Source: Streptomyces canus 299MFChir4.1 (GTDB lineage: Bacteria; Actinomycetota; Actinomycetes; Streptomycetales; Streptomycetaceae). Taken from it: a stretch of DNA of 64,000 bases. Both the position numbers and the translations under genes were made by a program. The stretch spans positions 541,369 through 605,368 of the forward strand of contig NZ_KB911583.1 in assembly GCF_000383615.1 (NCBI RefSeq). The letters run 5' to 3'. Every line of letters begins with the position of its first letter. Within the stretch, counting starts at the first letter, position 1. Below the pieces are notes generated by a model. It was not told the origin of the DNA and made no database searches. It saw only the letters and a list, made by a program, of their open reading frames with translations. Shown one piece after another: positions 56,942-64,000 of the stretch.

Positions 56942-57862
56942 GTGACCGCCGACGGATTGCCCGAGACGGCTGCGTCCGTCGACCCCGGCCCACCGCCGGG
57001 CCTCGTGGTCGTCGGCCGCTACGACGAACTCCCGGGCTACGCCGTCCAGCGACCGCGCGGCGCCGACAGCTGGCTGTTCACCTGGACGGTGGGCGGCCGG
57101 GGCACCCTGCGCCAGGGACGGGCCGAGACCAGCGCCGGCACCGGGGACCTGGTGGTGCTCGCCCCCGGCACCCCGCACCGCTACGGCGTCCAACAGGGCG
57201 CCGCCCACTGGGAGTTCTGGTGGGCGCACTGCGGAGCCAGACCGTCCTGGACCGCCTGGCTGGGGCCGTACCGCAGGGGGGACGGCCTGTACGTCGTCAC
57301 CCCGGACCCCGCGGACGGCGGCCCGCACGCCCGCATCGAGGCGGCCTTTCGCCGGATGCTCGCCGACGCCCGCTGGACCGGCACCGGCACTCCGCCCGAC
57401 ACCGCCCCGCCCGACGGCCGGGTCGCCGTCGCCGTGGCCCACGGCACCACCGCCCGCGAACTCGCCCTGGGCGCACTGGAGGAGGTCGTCCTGCTCACCG
57501 CCGGCGCCGCGCGCGGGGCCCGGACCGGGACCGGCGTCGACCACCGGGTTCAGCGCGCCCAGGAGTTGATCGCGGCCGACCCCGGCGCCCCGCACACGGT
57601 CCGGTCGCTCGCCGTCCAGGTGTCGCTGTCCCCGTCCCGGTTCGCCCACCTCTTCACCCGGCAGGTGGGTCGCTCGCCGATGCGGGCACTGCGTGAGGCA
57701 CGCCTTCAGCACGCCGCCCGGCTGCTGGAAAGCACCGACCTGTCCGTGGAACGCGTCGCCGCCGCCTCGGGCTTCGCCAGCCCCTTCCACTTCAACCGCG
57801 TCTTCCGCGACCGCTACGGGACGCCGCCCGGGGCCTACCGGGTCAGCCGGCTCAATGGTTGA
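56942..57862 (+). CDS. AraC-family transcriptional regulator
   Basis: This 306-residue regulator has an N-terminal cupin-like sensor (WLFTWTVGGRGTLRQG, VVLAPGTPHRYGVQ) and a C-terminal AraC pair of helix-turn-helix motifs (TVRSLAVQVSLSPSRFAHLF and SVERVAAASGFASPFHFNRVF). The GTG at 56942 has AGGAGG exactly 6 bases upstream and is preferred; the ATG at 56936 would overlap that site. It is divergent from the PhyH gene across 89 bp. Confidence 0.93.
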   Translation: MTADGLPETAASVDPGPPPGLVVVGRYDELPGYAVQRPRGADSWLFTWTVGGRGTLRQGRAETSAGTGDLVVLAPGTPHRYGVQQGAAHWEFWWAHCGARPSWTAWLGPYRRGDGLYVVTPDPADGGPHARIEAAFRRMLADARWTGTGTPPDTAPPDGRVAVAVAHGTTARELALGALEEVVLLTAGAARGARTGTGVDHRVQRAQELIAADPGAPHTVRSLAVQVSLSPSRFAHLFTRQVGRSPMRALREARLQHAARLLESTDLSVERVAAASGFASPFHFNRVFRDRYGTPPGAYRVSRLNG

Positions 57863-58236
57863 GGCATGAACCAGTGGGGCCACCGGATGGGCTGTGTAGT
57901 GGATGTTCAATGGTTGGCTGGAACTCTTCGCGGAGTTGACTGAATCCCGTTTCCCTTTACGCCCTCAGGAGAGCGGCAATCGTCGAGCCGTCGGTGTTGA
58001 CGAATTGTCTATCTGCAGCGGGCCGACAGGATGCGCAAAACGGTGGGATCACTTGTTGGGCGTCCCTGACCTGTGCAAAGGTGTGCCTTGTCAGCACACA
58101 GACAATGCTTATTCCCCCTGTGTGCTCATGACCCCCTCCGTACGCCCTTCATGCTCCAAAAGAGCTGTCCCAGGCGGACGCACCCATTGGTATGGACTTT
58201 AAGCAATGCAGCATGCCCTCGGGAGGAAATGCCGCC
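57863..58236 (+). promoter_or_regulatory. 374-bp lower-GC leader region with nested dyads
   Basis: This is the most AT-rich stretch of the window. AGCACACAG (58093-58101) and CTGTGTGCT (58118-58126) form a perfect 9-bp inverted repeat, and TTGTC/GACAA (58088-58092 and 58101-58105) is nested in it. TTGTCA at 58088-58093 could be a -35 box. A 99-codon frame at 57903-58202 has no family resemblance and no ribosome site. The region probably carries the promoter and a regulated leader of the ricin-domain gene. Confidence 0.5.
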
Positions 58237-60165
58237 GTGAATGACGCAGGACTGTCGAATTCCCCGTCTCCGGTTCGCCCGTACGACGTCACGGACGAGC
58301 AGCTGAGCGCAGAGCTCAAGAAGTGGAGCGGCACGACGCCGGCCCTGCAGCCCGTCGGTGAACTTCTCGACCGGCACTGGGAAGCCGCCTTCGCCTACGC
58401 GCGGCTGTGCACCGACGGTCCCCGCCCCGCGGGCATGCTCACCACGGCAGCGTTCACCCGCCTCTTCGGCGAATCCCTGCGGCACACCGGGCCGACCGCC
58501 GCGTGGCGGCCCCATCTGCTCGTCACCGTCCGCCGGATCGCGGCCGAGTGGGACTCCGACGGCCGGCGGGAGATGCTCCACCCCGCGCTGAGAACCGAGG
58601 CGGGCGGCGACAGAGCCGCGGCCCGCCTGCTGCCCCCCGCCGAGCGGCGTCTGCTGTCCGGCGCCTTCCAGCGCCTGCAGCAGTCCGCCCGCTGCCTGCT
58701 GTGGCACACCGAGGTCGAGGCCGAGCCGATCGGCGTCCCCGCGGCCCTCCTCGGTCTGGACGAGGAGGACGCCCGCGTCGAACTCCGCCGGGCCCGCGAG
58801 CGGTTGCGCGAGGAATGCCTCCAGGTCCACCGCGAACTCGCCCCCGAGCAGGAGTGCCGGCACTATCTGCGGCTGCTCGACGTGACCTACCGGCGCGGCG
58901 GTGTCGAACTCGACCCCGATCTGCGCGAGCACCTGGAGCGATGCCGGCACTGCCTGCACACCGCCGACCAACTGCACCAGTTCAACGGGCAGCTCGGCCT
59001 CGCCCTCGCCGAGGCCGTACTCGGCTGGGGGGCCGCCGCTTATGTGCAGGCACGACTGAGCGTCGACGACGCGGGAGCGGCGCGGGAGGCCCGACAGCAC
59101 GCGCCGGAGCGGCCGTTCGTGGCCGAGGCCTTCGGCGCTCCGATGCCCTTCCCCGCCCCGGGCGGGGGCGCGGCAGCCGCTTCCGGATCCGCCGACGCGG
59201 CGTCCGCGGCCCCCGGCTCCCGTGCCCGTACGCGCTCGGCCGCCCGCCGCTCGGCCCACAAGGCCGCCCGCCGCACCTCCCGCCGCAACCTCACCGCGGC
59301 CGTCCTGACGGTGAGCGGACTCGTCGTCCTCCCCCTGGTCATGTGGTCCTCGTTCCACTCGAACGGCAGCGGCCCGGCCGAGGCGGCCCCCTCCGAGGCG
59401 CCCGGCTCGGACACGGCCTCCTCGACCACGGACCCGTCCCGGGCCGGAGCGGGCGAGGCACGCCAGGGCGACCTGCGCGGCCGCCTGCACAACGTCGAGT
59501 CCGGGCTGTGCGTCGGCGTCGTCGGCAAGAAGATCGCCCAGGGCGCCGAGACCGAACTCGCCGAGTGCTCCGCGGACGAGGGCCAGCAGTGGACGTACGA
59601 GGCCGACGGACTCCTGCGCAGCGGCGCCGACCCCGACCTGTGCCTGGACTCCCACCTCGGCTTCTCGGTGCGGCTCGCGACCTGTACGGGCGTCACCGCG
59701 CCCGACGCCAAGAACATCCGCTACGACTTCACCCTCCAGGGCACCCTCGTACCGCGCTGGGGCCAGGACCTCGCCCTGACCCCCGCCGCCACCGACGGAT
59801 CCGGCGCGCTGGTCGTGAAGAACCGCGACGACGGCCCCGCCCAGCGCTGGGTGTTCGACACCTCGAAGCCCGACCCCCAGATGGAAGCGGTCAACTGGGA
59901 CGCGGACAGCAGCCCCACGCCGACCCCGAAGTCCGCCCCCGCGCCCTCCAGGACGACCCCACCGACCCCGAAGGCGTCCGCCACACCGACGGCCACGACG
60001 ACCCCGTCGAGCAGCGCGTCCCCCGGCGGCAACTGCGCCACCAACCCGTACTACTGCAACTGGGGCGGCCAGAACGGCGGACCCGGCGGCGGGTACGGCT
60101 ACCCCGGCGGCTACGGCTATCCCGGTGGCCCAGGTTACGGCGGCGGCTACGGAGGCGGGCGCTGA
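58237..60165 (+). CDS. Membrane protein: sigma-like helical domain, ZAS-type finger, TM helix and ricin domain
   Basis: This 642-residue chimera has a helical N-terminal part (about residues 1-195) that resembles degenerate ECF sigma factor regions, with ARLLPPAERRLLSGAFQRLQ, then LLGLDEEDARVELRRARERL. HLERCRHCLHTAD gives an H-x3-C-x2-C anti-sigma-type zinc site. One membrane helix (LTAAVLTVSGLVVLPLVMW) is preceded by a basic stretch. Outside is a ricin-type beta-trefoil with GQQWTYEADG and AQRWVFDTSK and a Gly-Tyr-Pro tail. The GTG at 58237 has GGGAGGA about 9 bases upstream; earlier ATGs at 58192 and 58213 lack sites. It could sense cell-wall sugar outside and signal inside. Confidence 0.8.
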   Translation: MNDAGLSNSPSPVRPYDVTDEQLSAELKKWSGTTPALQPVGELLDRHWEAAFAYARLCTDGPRPAGMLTTAAFTRLFGESLRHTGPTAAWRPHLLVTVRRIAAEWDSDGRREMLHPALRTEAGGDRAAARLLPPAERRLLSGAFQRLQQSARCLLWHTEVEAEPIGVPAALLGLDEEDARVELRRARERLREECLQVHRELAPEQECRHYLRLLDVTYRRGGVELDPDLREHLERCRHCLHTADQLHQFNGQLGLALAEAVLGWGAAAYVQARLSVDDAGAAREARQHAPERPFVAEAFGAPMPFPAPGGGAAAASGSADAASAAPGSRARTRSAARRSAHKAARRTSRRNLTAAVLTVSGLVVLPLVMWSSFHSNGSGPAEAAPSEAPGSDTASSTTDPSRAGAGEARQGDLRGRLHNVESGLCVGVVGKKIAQGAETELAECSADEGQQWTYEADGLLRSGADPDLCLDSHLGFSVRLATCTGVTAPDAKNIRYDFTLQGTLVPRWGQDLALTPAATDGSGALVVKNRDDGPAQRWVFDTSKPDPQMEAVNWDADSSPTPTPKSAPAPSRTTPPTPKASATPTATTTPSSSASPGGNCATNPYYCNWGGQNGGPGGGYGYPGGYGYPGGPGYGGGYGGGR

Positions 60166-60171
60166 GCCCGC

Positions 60172-61428
60172 TCAGGCCCCGACGAGCTGGAGCGAGCCCC
60201 ACAGGGCCACCACCGCGGCGGCGAGCGCGGTCGGTACGGTCAGCAGGCCGAGCCGGGTGAACTCCCCGAGCCCGACCTCGTGGTCGTCGCGGTGCAGGAT
60301 GCGCCGCCACAGCAGCGTGGCCAGGGACCCGGCGTAGGTCAGGTTCGGGCCGATGTTCACGCCGAGCAGCACGGCGAGGACCGCGCCGGGCCCGGCCGCG
60401 GCGGTGAGCGGCAGCAGGACCAGCACCGCGGGCAGATTGTTGATCAGGTTCGCCAGGACGGCGGCCAGCGCGGCTGTCCCCAGCAGCGCGACGAGCCCCG
60501 TGCCCTCGGGCAGGACGCGGCCCAGGGCGTCGGCGAGCCCGTTGTCGACGACCGCACGCACCACGACGCCGAGGGCGAGCACGAACGCCAGGAAGGCCGG
60601 GGCCGCCGACCGCACCACCGAGGCGGGGGTGGCCTGCTTCCGGACGAGAGCGCGGCCCGCCAGCACGAGCGCCCCCGCGCAGGCGACCCAGGCGGGATCG
60701 ACGCCGAACGCGGAGGCGACCACGAACCCGGCCAGTGTGCAGCCGACGGTGATCAGCGCGAACAGCGGCAGCGCGGGCTCCTCGGACGGCTCGGGGGAGT
60801 GGTCGACGACGGTGAGGTCGGTATCGAAGAAGCGCCGGAAGACCGCGTACTCGACGGCGATCGCCGCCAGCCAGGGCAGCGTCATCAGCAGCGCGAACCG
60901 GGTGAAGCTCACCCCGCTCGCCTCGAAGGCCAGCAGGTTGGTGAGGTTCGACACCGGCAGCAGCAGCGAGGCCGTGTTCGACAGATGCGCGCACGCGTAG
61001 ACGTGCGGCTTCGCACGGGCCCCCATCCGGGACGCGGTGACCAGCACCACCGGCGTCAGCAGCACCACGGTGGCGTCCAGACTGAGCACCGCCGTGATCA
61101 CCGAGGCCAGCCCGAACACACCGGTCAGCAGCCGCCCCGGAGAGCCGGCGGACCGCCGCGCCAGCCAGGCGCCACACGCCTGGAACAGCCCCTCGACGTC
61201 ACAGAAGTGGGCGAGCACCAGGACCGCGGCCAGGAATCCGACCACCGGTCCGAGGCGTTCGGCCTCCGCCCACGCGTGTTCCGGGGAGATCGCCCCGGTC
61301 ACGACCGCGAGCCCGGCCGCCGGGACGGCGACCACCGCTTCCGGGAGGCCGAAGGGACGCAGAACCGCCCATACGAGGACGGCGGCGAGCAGGGCGACGG
61401 ACAGGGCTTCGGCGAGCGGGGTGTTCAG
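60172..61428 (-). CDS. ArsB/NhaD/SLC13-superfamily permease with apparent CTG start
   Basis: This 418-residue transporter has about 11 membrane helices. Repeated ion-site motifs are HLSNTASLLLPVSNLTNLLA and VLANLINNLPAVLVLLPL, as in arsenite and dicarboxylate or sodium-symporter families. The first GTG in frame (61335) would remove the first membrane helix. Homologous sequence continues upstream to NTPLAEALSVALLAAVLVWA, preceded by a CTG at 61428 with AAGGA about 8 bases away and a stop codon further upstream. No arsR or arsC is adjacent, so arsenite is only one possible substrate. Confidence 0.85.
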   Translation of the reverse strand: MNTPLAEALSVALLAAVLVWAVLRPFGLPEAVVAVPAAGLAVVTGAISPEHAWAEAERLGPVVGFLAAVLVLAHFCDVEGLFQACGAWLARRSAGSPGRLLTGVFGLASVITAVLSLDATVVLLTPVVLVTASRMGARAKPHVYACAHLSNTASLLLPVSNLTNLLAFEASGVSFTRFALLMTLPWLAAIAVEYAVFRRFFDTDLTVVDHSPEPSEEPALPLFALITVGCTLAGFVVASAFGVDPAWVACAGALVLAGRALVRKQATPASVVRSAAPAFLAFVLALGVVVRAVVDNGLADALGRVLPEGTGLVALLGTAALAAVLANLINNLPAVLVLLPLTAAAGPGAVLAVLLGVNIGPNLTYAGSLATLLWRRILHRDDHEVGLGEFTRLGLLTVPTALAAAVVALWGSLQLVGA

Positions 61429-61516
61429 GGCAGATCCTTCGGTACGTGTGCAGGTCGTGCCCGGTCATGAAACCAGGCGGAAGTAAGAAACCTGCCAATA
61501 CCCCGACCGCGGCCGC

Positions 61517-62185
61517 TCAGGCCCCGGTGCCGGGACTGAAGGGGATCAGCCGCACCGACGACTCGTTGCCGGACACCGGGACCTGCCCGGACTTCCACGT
61601 CACCTTCAGCGGGTCCTCCTCGTCCGGCGGGGTCACCAGCAGGGCGGCAGGGGTGGCCGTGCCCGCCCCGCTGACCTCCGGGTTCGCGAAGGACAGCCCG
61701 GCCCAGGCGCTCTGGCCCGGCGCCAGCTTCACGGTCTCCGGCTCGGTGGCGGAGCGCTTGGGGTCCGGGCCCAGCTGCTTGCCGGACGCGTCGACGAACG
61801 CGGTGCCCGGATAGCCGTGCAGGGTGCAGGTGCGGCTCGACTCGTTCGTCAGCACGACCGGGAAGTTCTCCTGCCCGGCACCCGGGTCGTTGCGGCCCAC
61901 CGAGGCGCTCAGCTCGGAGGTGTGGCAGCGGGTTCCACCGGCGGGGGAGGGCGATGCGGACGGGGTGAGGGAGTTGCTCACCGCGTCGGTCGGCACCCCG
62001 CTGCCCGTGCCGGAGTCGGACGGCGTCGCGGTGCCGGTCGCGGAGGCCGCCGTGCCGGACTCCGTGGCCGGGGCGTTCGCCGAGCCGTCGCCGTCGCCGT
62101 CGCCGCAACCCGCCAGGAGGCCGAGCATCGCGACCGCACTCGCGAGCAGTGCCGCCCGCCGCACACCCAGGAACCTGTTCATCAT
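61517..62185 (-). CDS. DUF4232 lipoprotein
   Basis: This 222-residue surface lipoprotein has a signal peptide with lipobox LLAGC and a Gly/Asp/Ser/Thr-rich linker of about 60 residues. The DUF4232 beta domain has TRCHTSELSASVG, FPVVLTNESSRTCTLHGYPG and PGQSAWAGLSFAN, with paired Cys residues that should form disulfides. The family is widespread in actinobacteria with no fixed function. Two adjacent ATGs exist at 62185 and 62182, after GGAGAC. Confidence 0.9.
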   Translation of the reverse strand: MMNRFLGVRRAALLASAVAMLGLLAGCGDGDGDGSANAPATESGTAASATGTATPSDSGTGSGVPTDAVSNSLTPSASPSPAGGTRCHTSELSASVGRNDPGAGQENFPVVLTNESSRTCTLHGYPGTAFVDASGKQLGPDPKRSATEPETVKLAPGQSAWAGLSFANPEVSGAGTATPAALLVTPPDEEDPLKVTWKSGQVPVSGNESSVRLIPFSPGTGA

Positions 62186-62365
62186 GTCTCCACACTCCCG
62201 GAGAATCCACGCACGCGCGCGTAGCGCGCATGCCCTGTCACCAAGCTCCGATGCGGGACGGCCCGGAAAAGTTCGCTCACTTCCGGACGTGTACGGCCGC
62301 CGGGAGCCGGCCGGCCACCGAAGCGCCGCCGTCCGGGTGTCGGGCCCGGCGGCCCGCGCGAGGCT

Positions 62366-64000
62366 CTACTCCAGGTCGAGGAGCCCGATCTCGGCCCAGA
62401 TCGTCTTGCCGTCGGGCGTGTGCCGGCTGCCCCAGCGCTGGGTGAGCTGAGCGACCAGGAGCAGTCCCCGGCCGCCCTCGTCCCACGTCTTGGCGCGCCG
62501 CAGATGCGGTGCGGTGTGGTTGGTGTCGGAGACCTCGCAGATCAGCGTGGTCGCGTCATGGATGAGCCGCAGCCGGATGGGACGGGCGCCGTACCGGATC
62601 GCGTTCGTCACCAGCTCGCTCGTCACCAGTTCGGCCGTGAACGACGCCTCGCTCAGGTCCCAGCGGCCCAGCTGCTCCACGACCTGCTTGCGGACGGGCG
62701 CCACCAGCGACGGGTCGGCGGGGATGTCCCAGGTCGCCACCTGAGAGGCGGGCAGCCCCAGGGTGCGGGCCAGCAGCAGGGCCACGTCGTCCGTGGAGCC
62801 GCCCGCCGGGAGCATCGCGTGCAGCATGCGGTCGCAGCTCTCCTCCAGGGAGTCGGAGGGCGCGGCCAGGGCCTCGCACAGCAGCGCGTGACTGGCGTCC
62901 ACGTCCCGCTCCCGGGACTCGATCAGCCCGTCCGTGAACAGGGACAGCACGGTCCCCTCGGGCAGCGCCAGCTCGGCGGACTCGAACGGCAGCCCGCCCA
63001 GGCCCAGCGGCGGCCCCGCCGGAAGGTCCACCTGGCGTGCGTCCCCGCCCGGCATCAGCATCACAGGCGCCGGATGCCCGGCCCGGGCCAGCGTGCAGCG
63101 CCGCGACACCGGGTCGTACACCGCGTAGAGACAGGTGGCCCCGACCTCACCGGGACTGCCCTCACCGCCGGCCTCCGCGGACAGCCGTACGACGAGGTCG
63201 TCGAGGTGGGTGAGCAGCTCGTCCGGGGCCAGGTCGATGTCGGCGAGCGTGCGGACGGCGGTGCGCAGCCGGCCCATCGTCGCCGAGGCCTGGATGCCGT
63301 GCCCGACCACGTCCCCGACGACCATCGCGACCCGCATGCCCGACAGCGGGATCACGTCGAACCAGTCGCCGCCCACTCCGGCGCGCGCGGCCGGGAGATA
63401 GCGGGAGGCCGCCTCCACGGCGGCCGTGCGCGGCAGGGAGCGGGGCAGCAGGCTGCGCTGGAGGGCGAGGGCGGTCTCGCGCTCGCGGGAGAAGCGGCGG
63501 GCGTTGTCGATGCAGATGCCGGCGCGCGCGGTGATCTCCTCGGCCAGCAGCACGTCGTCCGGGGTGAAGGGGTCGGGCCGGCGGTAGCGGGTGAGGACCG
63601 CGACTCCGAGGGTCTGGCCGCGGGCCTGGATCGGCACGGACATCGTGGAGTGGACGCCGTACTCCTTGACCCGCTCGCCGCGTGTCCTGTTCCAGTTGAG
63701 CCACCGGTCCAGGCGCCCGGAGGCGATCGTGGCGGAGATGGTGCGGCCCGCCGTCAGCGAGTCCGCCTGCGGCGAGGTGGCCGGATACACCTCCGAGTGC
63801 CCCGGCTTGACCACGGCCAGGGGATTGCCGGGGTCCACCGACTGGTGGGCGGCGCGGCGCAGCTCCACCGGCGCGGTGAGCGTCGCCGGTGTCTCGCCGT
63901 TCTCCTGCGGGTCCAGCAGGTCGACGCTGACGAAGTCGGCGAGAGCCGGAATGCAGACATCCGCCAGCTCCTGGGCCGTGCGGGTGACGTCGAGGGTGGT
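62366..64000 (-). CDS. SpoIIE/PP2C phosphatase with GAF and ATPase domains (5' end outside window)
   Basis: At least 544 residues are visible and the frame is open through the window edge. In order there are two GAF-like parts (TAQELADVCIPALADFVSVD, here TAQELADVCIPALAD and FVSVDLLD; then GVHSTMSVPIQARGQTLGV), a SpoIIE phosphatase core with GDWFDVIPLSG, VVGDVVGHGIQASA and FTDGLIESR, and a C-terminal HATPase_c anti-sigma kinase-like domain with ELVTSELVTNAIRYG and WDEGGRGLLLV. Such proteins dephosphorylate STAS antagonists, and the kinase domain may phosphorylate or bind them. Confidence 0.93.
   Translation of the reverse strand, partial: TTLDVTRTAQELADVCIPALADFVSVDLLDPQENGETPATLTAPVELRRAAHQSVDPGNPLAVVKPGHSEVYPATSPQADSLTAGRTISATIASGRLDRWLNWNRTRGERVKEYGVHSTMSVPIQARGQTLGVAVLTRYRRPDPFTPDDVLLAEEITARAGICIDNARRFSRERETALALQRSLLPRSLPRTAAVEAASRYLPAARAGVGGDWFDVIPLSGMRVAMVVGDVVGHGIQASATMGRLRTAVRTLADIDLAPDELLTHLDDLVVRLSAEAGGEGSPGEVGATCLYAVYDPVSRRCTLARAGHPAPVMLMPGGDARQVDLPAGPPLGLGGLPFESAELALPEGTVLSLFTDGLIESRERDVDASHALLCEALAAPSDSLEESCDRMLHAMLPAGGSTDDVALLLARTLGLPASQVATWDIPADPSLVAPVRKQVVEQLGRWDLSEASFTAELVTSELVTNAIRYGARPIRLRLIHDATTLICEVSDTNHTAPHLRRAKTWDEGGRGLLLVAQLTQRWGSRHTPDGKTIWAEIGLLDLE

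Noticed and set aside
57903..58202. 99-codon frame with balanced amino-acid composition before the ricin-domain gene
   Set aside because: It has no ribosome site, no family resemblance and covers the inverted repeats of the leader. The balanced composition follows from the lower GC content.
60172..61428. Calling the permease an arsenite exporter (ArsB)
   Set aside because: No arsR, arsC or arsenic-binding context is present, and the fold is shared by several transporter families.
1..64000. Mobile element, prophage, CRISPR array, rRNA or tRNA genes
   Set aside because: I looked for transposase or integrase domains, regularly spaced repeats and rRNA or tRNA sequence and found none that could be supported.

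Overview
The window is chromosomal DNA of a Streptomyces-type actinobacterium. GC content is very high, GTG and TTG starts are frequent, and Shine-Dalgarno sites are mostly GGAGG or AAGGAG. Families present include SpoIIE/ATPase phosphatases, ROK, LacI and GlxA regulators, P450s and DUF4235, and there is a DmdR-type iron box. I see no rRNA, tRNA, CRISPR array, integrase or insertion sequence. The content is accessory metabolism with many local regulators, as in chromosome arms. The pairing of a haem-only CYP102-type P450 with a CYP105-type P450 plus ferredoxin recalls, from memory, the SCO0774 to SCO0801 part of the S. coelicolor left arm.

Region 1 (1-9.2 kb): the 3' end of a BNR-repeat protein, a LacI regulator, a proline iminopeptidase-like hydrolase, a lipoprotein, a DUF5999 peptide, a Cys-rich pentapeptide-repeat protein, a P450 divergent from a TetR regulator, an iron-box-controlled DUF2470 protein and a Tat/lipobox lactonase. 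Region 2 (9.2-26.4 kb): two FUSC-type membrane proteins, a CGNR regulator divergent from a quinone oxidoreductase over three 21-bp operator copies, a DUF3626 protein, a degraded P450-reductase tail, an APH-type kinase, a ROK regulator, an epimerase, a VanX-like dipeptidase, two SDRs, a HAD phosphatase, a PHP protein and a secreted GH16 glucanase with a ricin domain.

Region 3 (26.4-31.6 kb): a VanZ protein, then a compact translationally coupled Mrp-type cation/proton antiporter operon with no full MrpA, then a DUF4230 protein. Region 4 (31.7-43.6 kb): a P450 whose K-helix ExxR reads QLLR, a Tet(M)-type ribosomal protection GTPase divergent from a PRPP synthase paralogue, a STAS protein, a MarR-controlled aldehyde/alcohol dehydrogenase pair, an MDR oxidoreductase divergent from a GlxA regulator, a lipoprotein and a DUF1304-TetR operon.

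Region 5 (43.6-52.7 kb): a SulP transporter, an operon of a nonapeptide-repeat protein and an RDD membrane protein, a PPOX flavoprotein, a VOC protein, a glutathionyl-hydroquinone reductase-type gene with DUF4235, a CDF transporter, a DDN-type F420 enzyme and a CYP105-type P450 with its 3Fe-4S ferredoxin. Region 6 (52.7-64 kb): a tandemly duplicated, decayed ECF41 sigma-factor tail, a TetR regulator with two perfect or near-perfect palindromes, a DUF1348 protein, a shortened flavoprotein, an aldo/keto reductase, a PhyH dioxygenase divergent from an AraC regulator, a large membrane-anchored sigma-like/ZAS/ricin protein, an ArsB/SLC13-type permease with an apparent CTG start, a DUF4232 lipoprotein and the 3' part of a SpoIIE phosphatase.

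The recurring design is a regulator divergent from a small redox gene with a clear palindrome between them (at 12.7, 37.1, 40.7, 43.6 and 54.0 kb). Two further redox promoters carry strong dyads with no adjacent regulator (at 20.5 and 51.2 kb).
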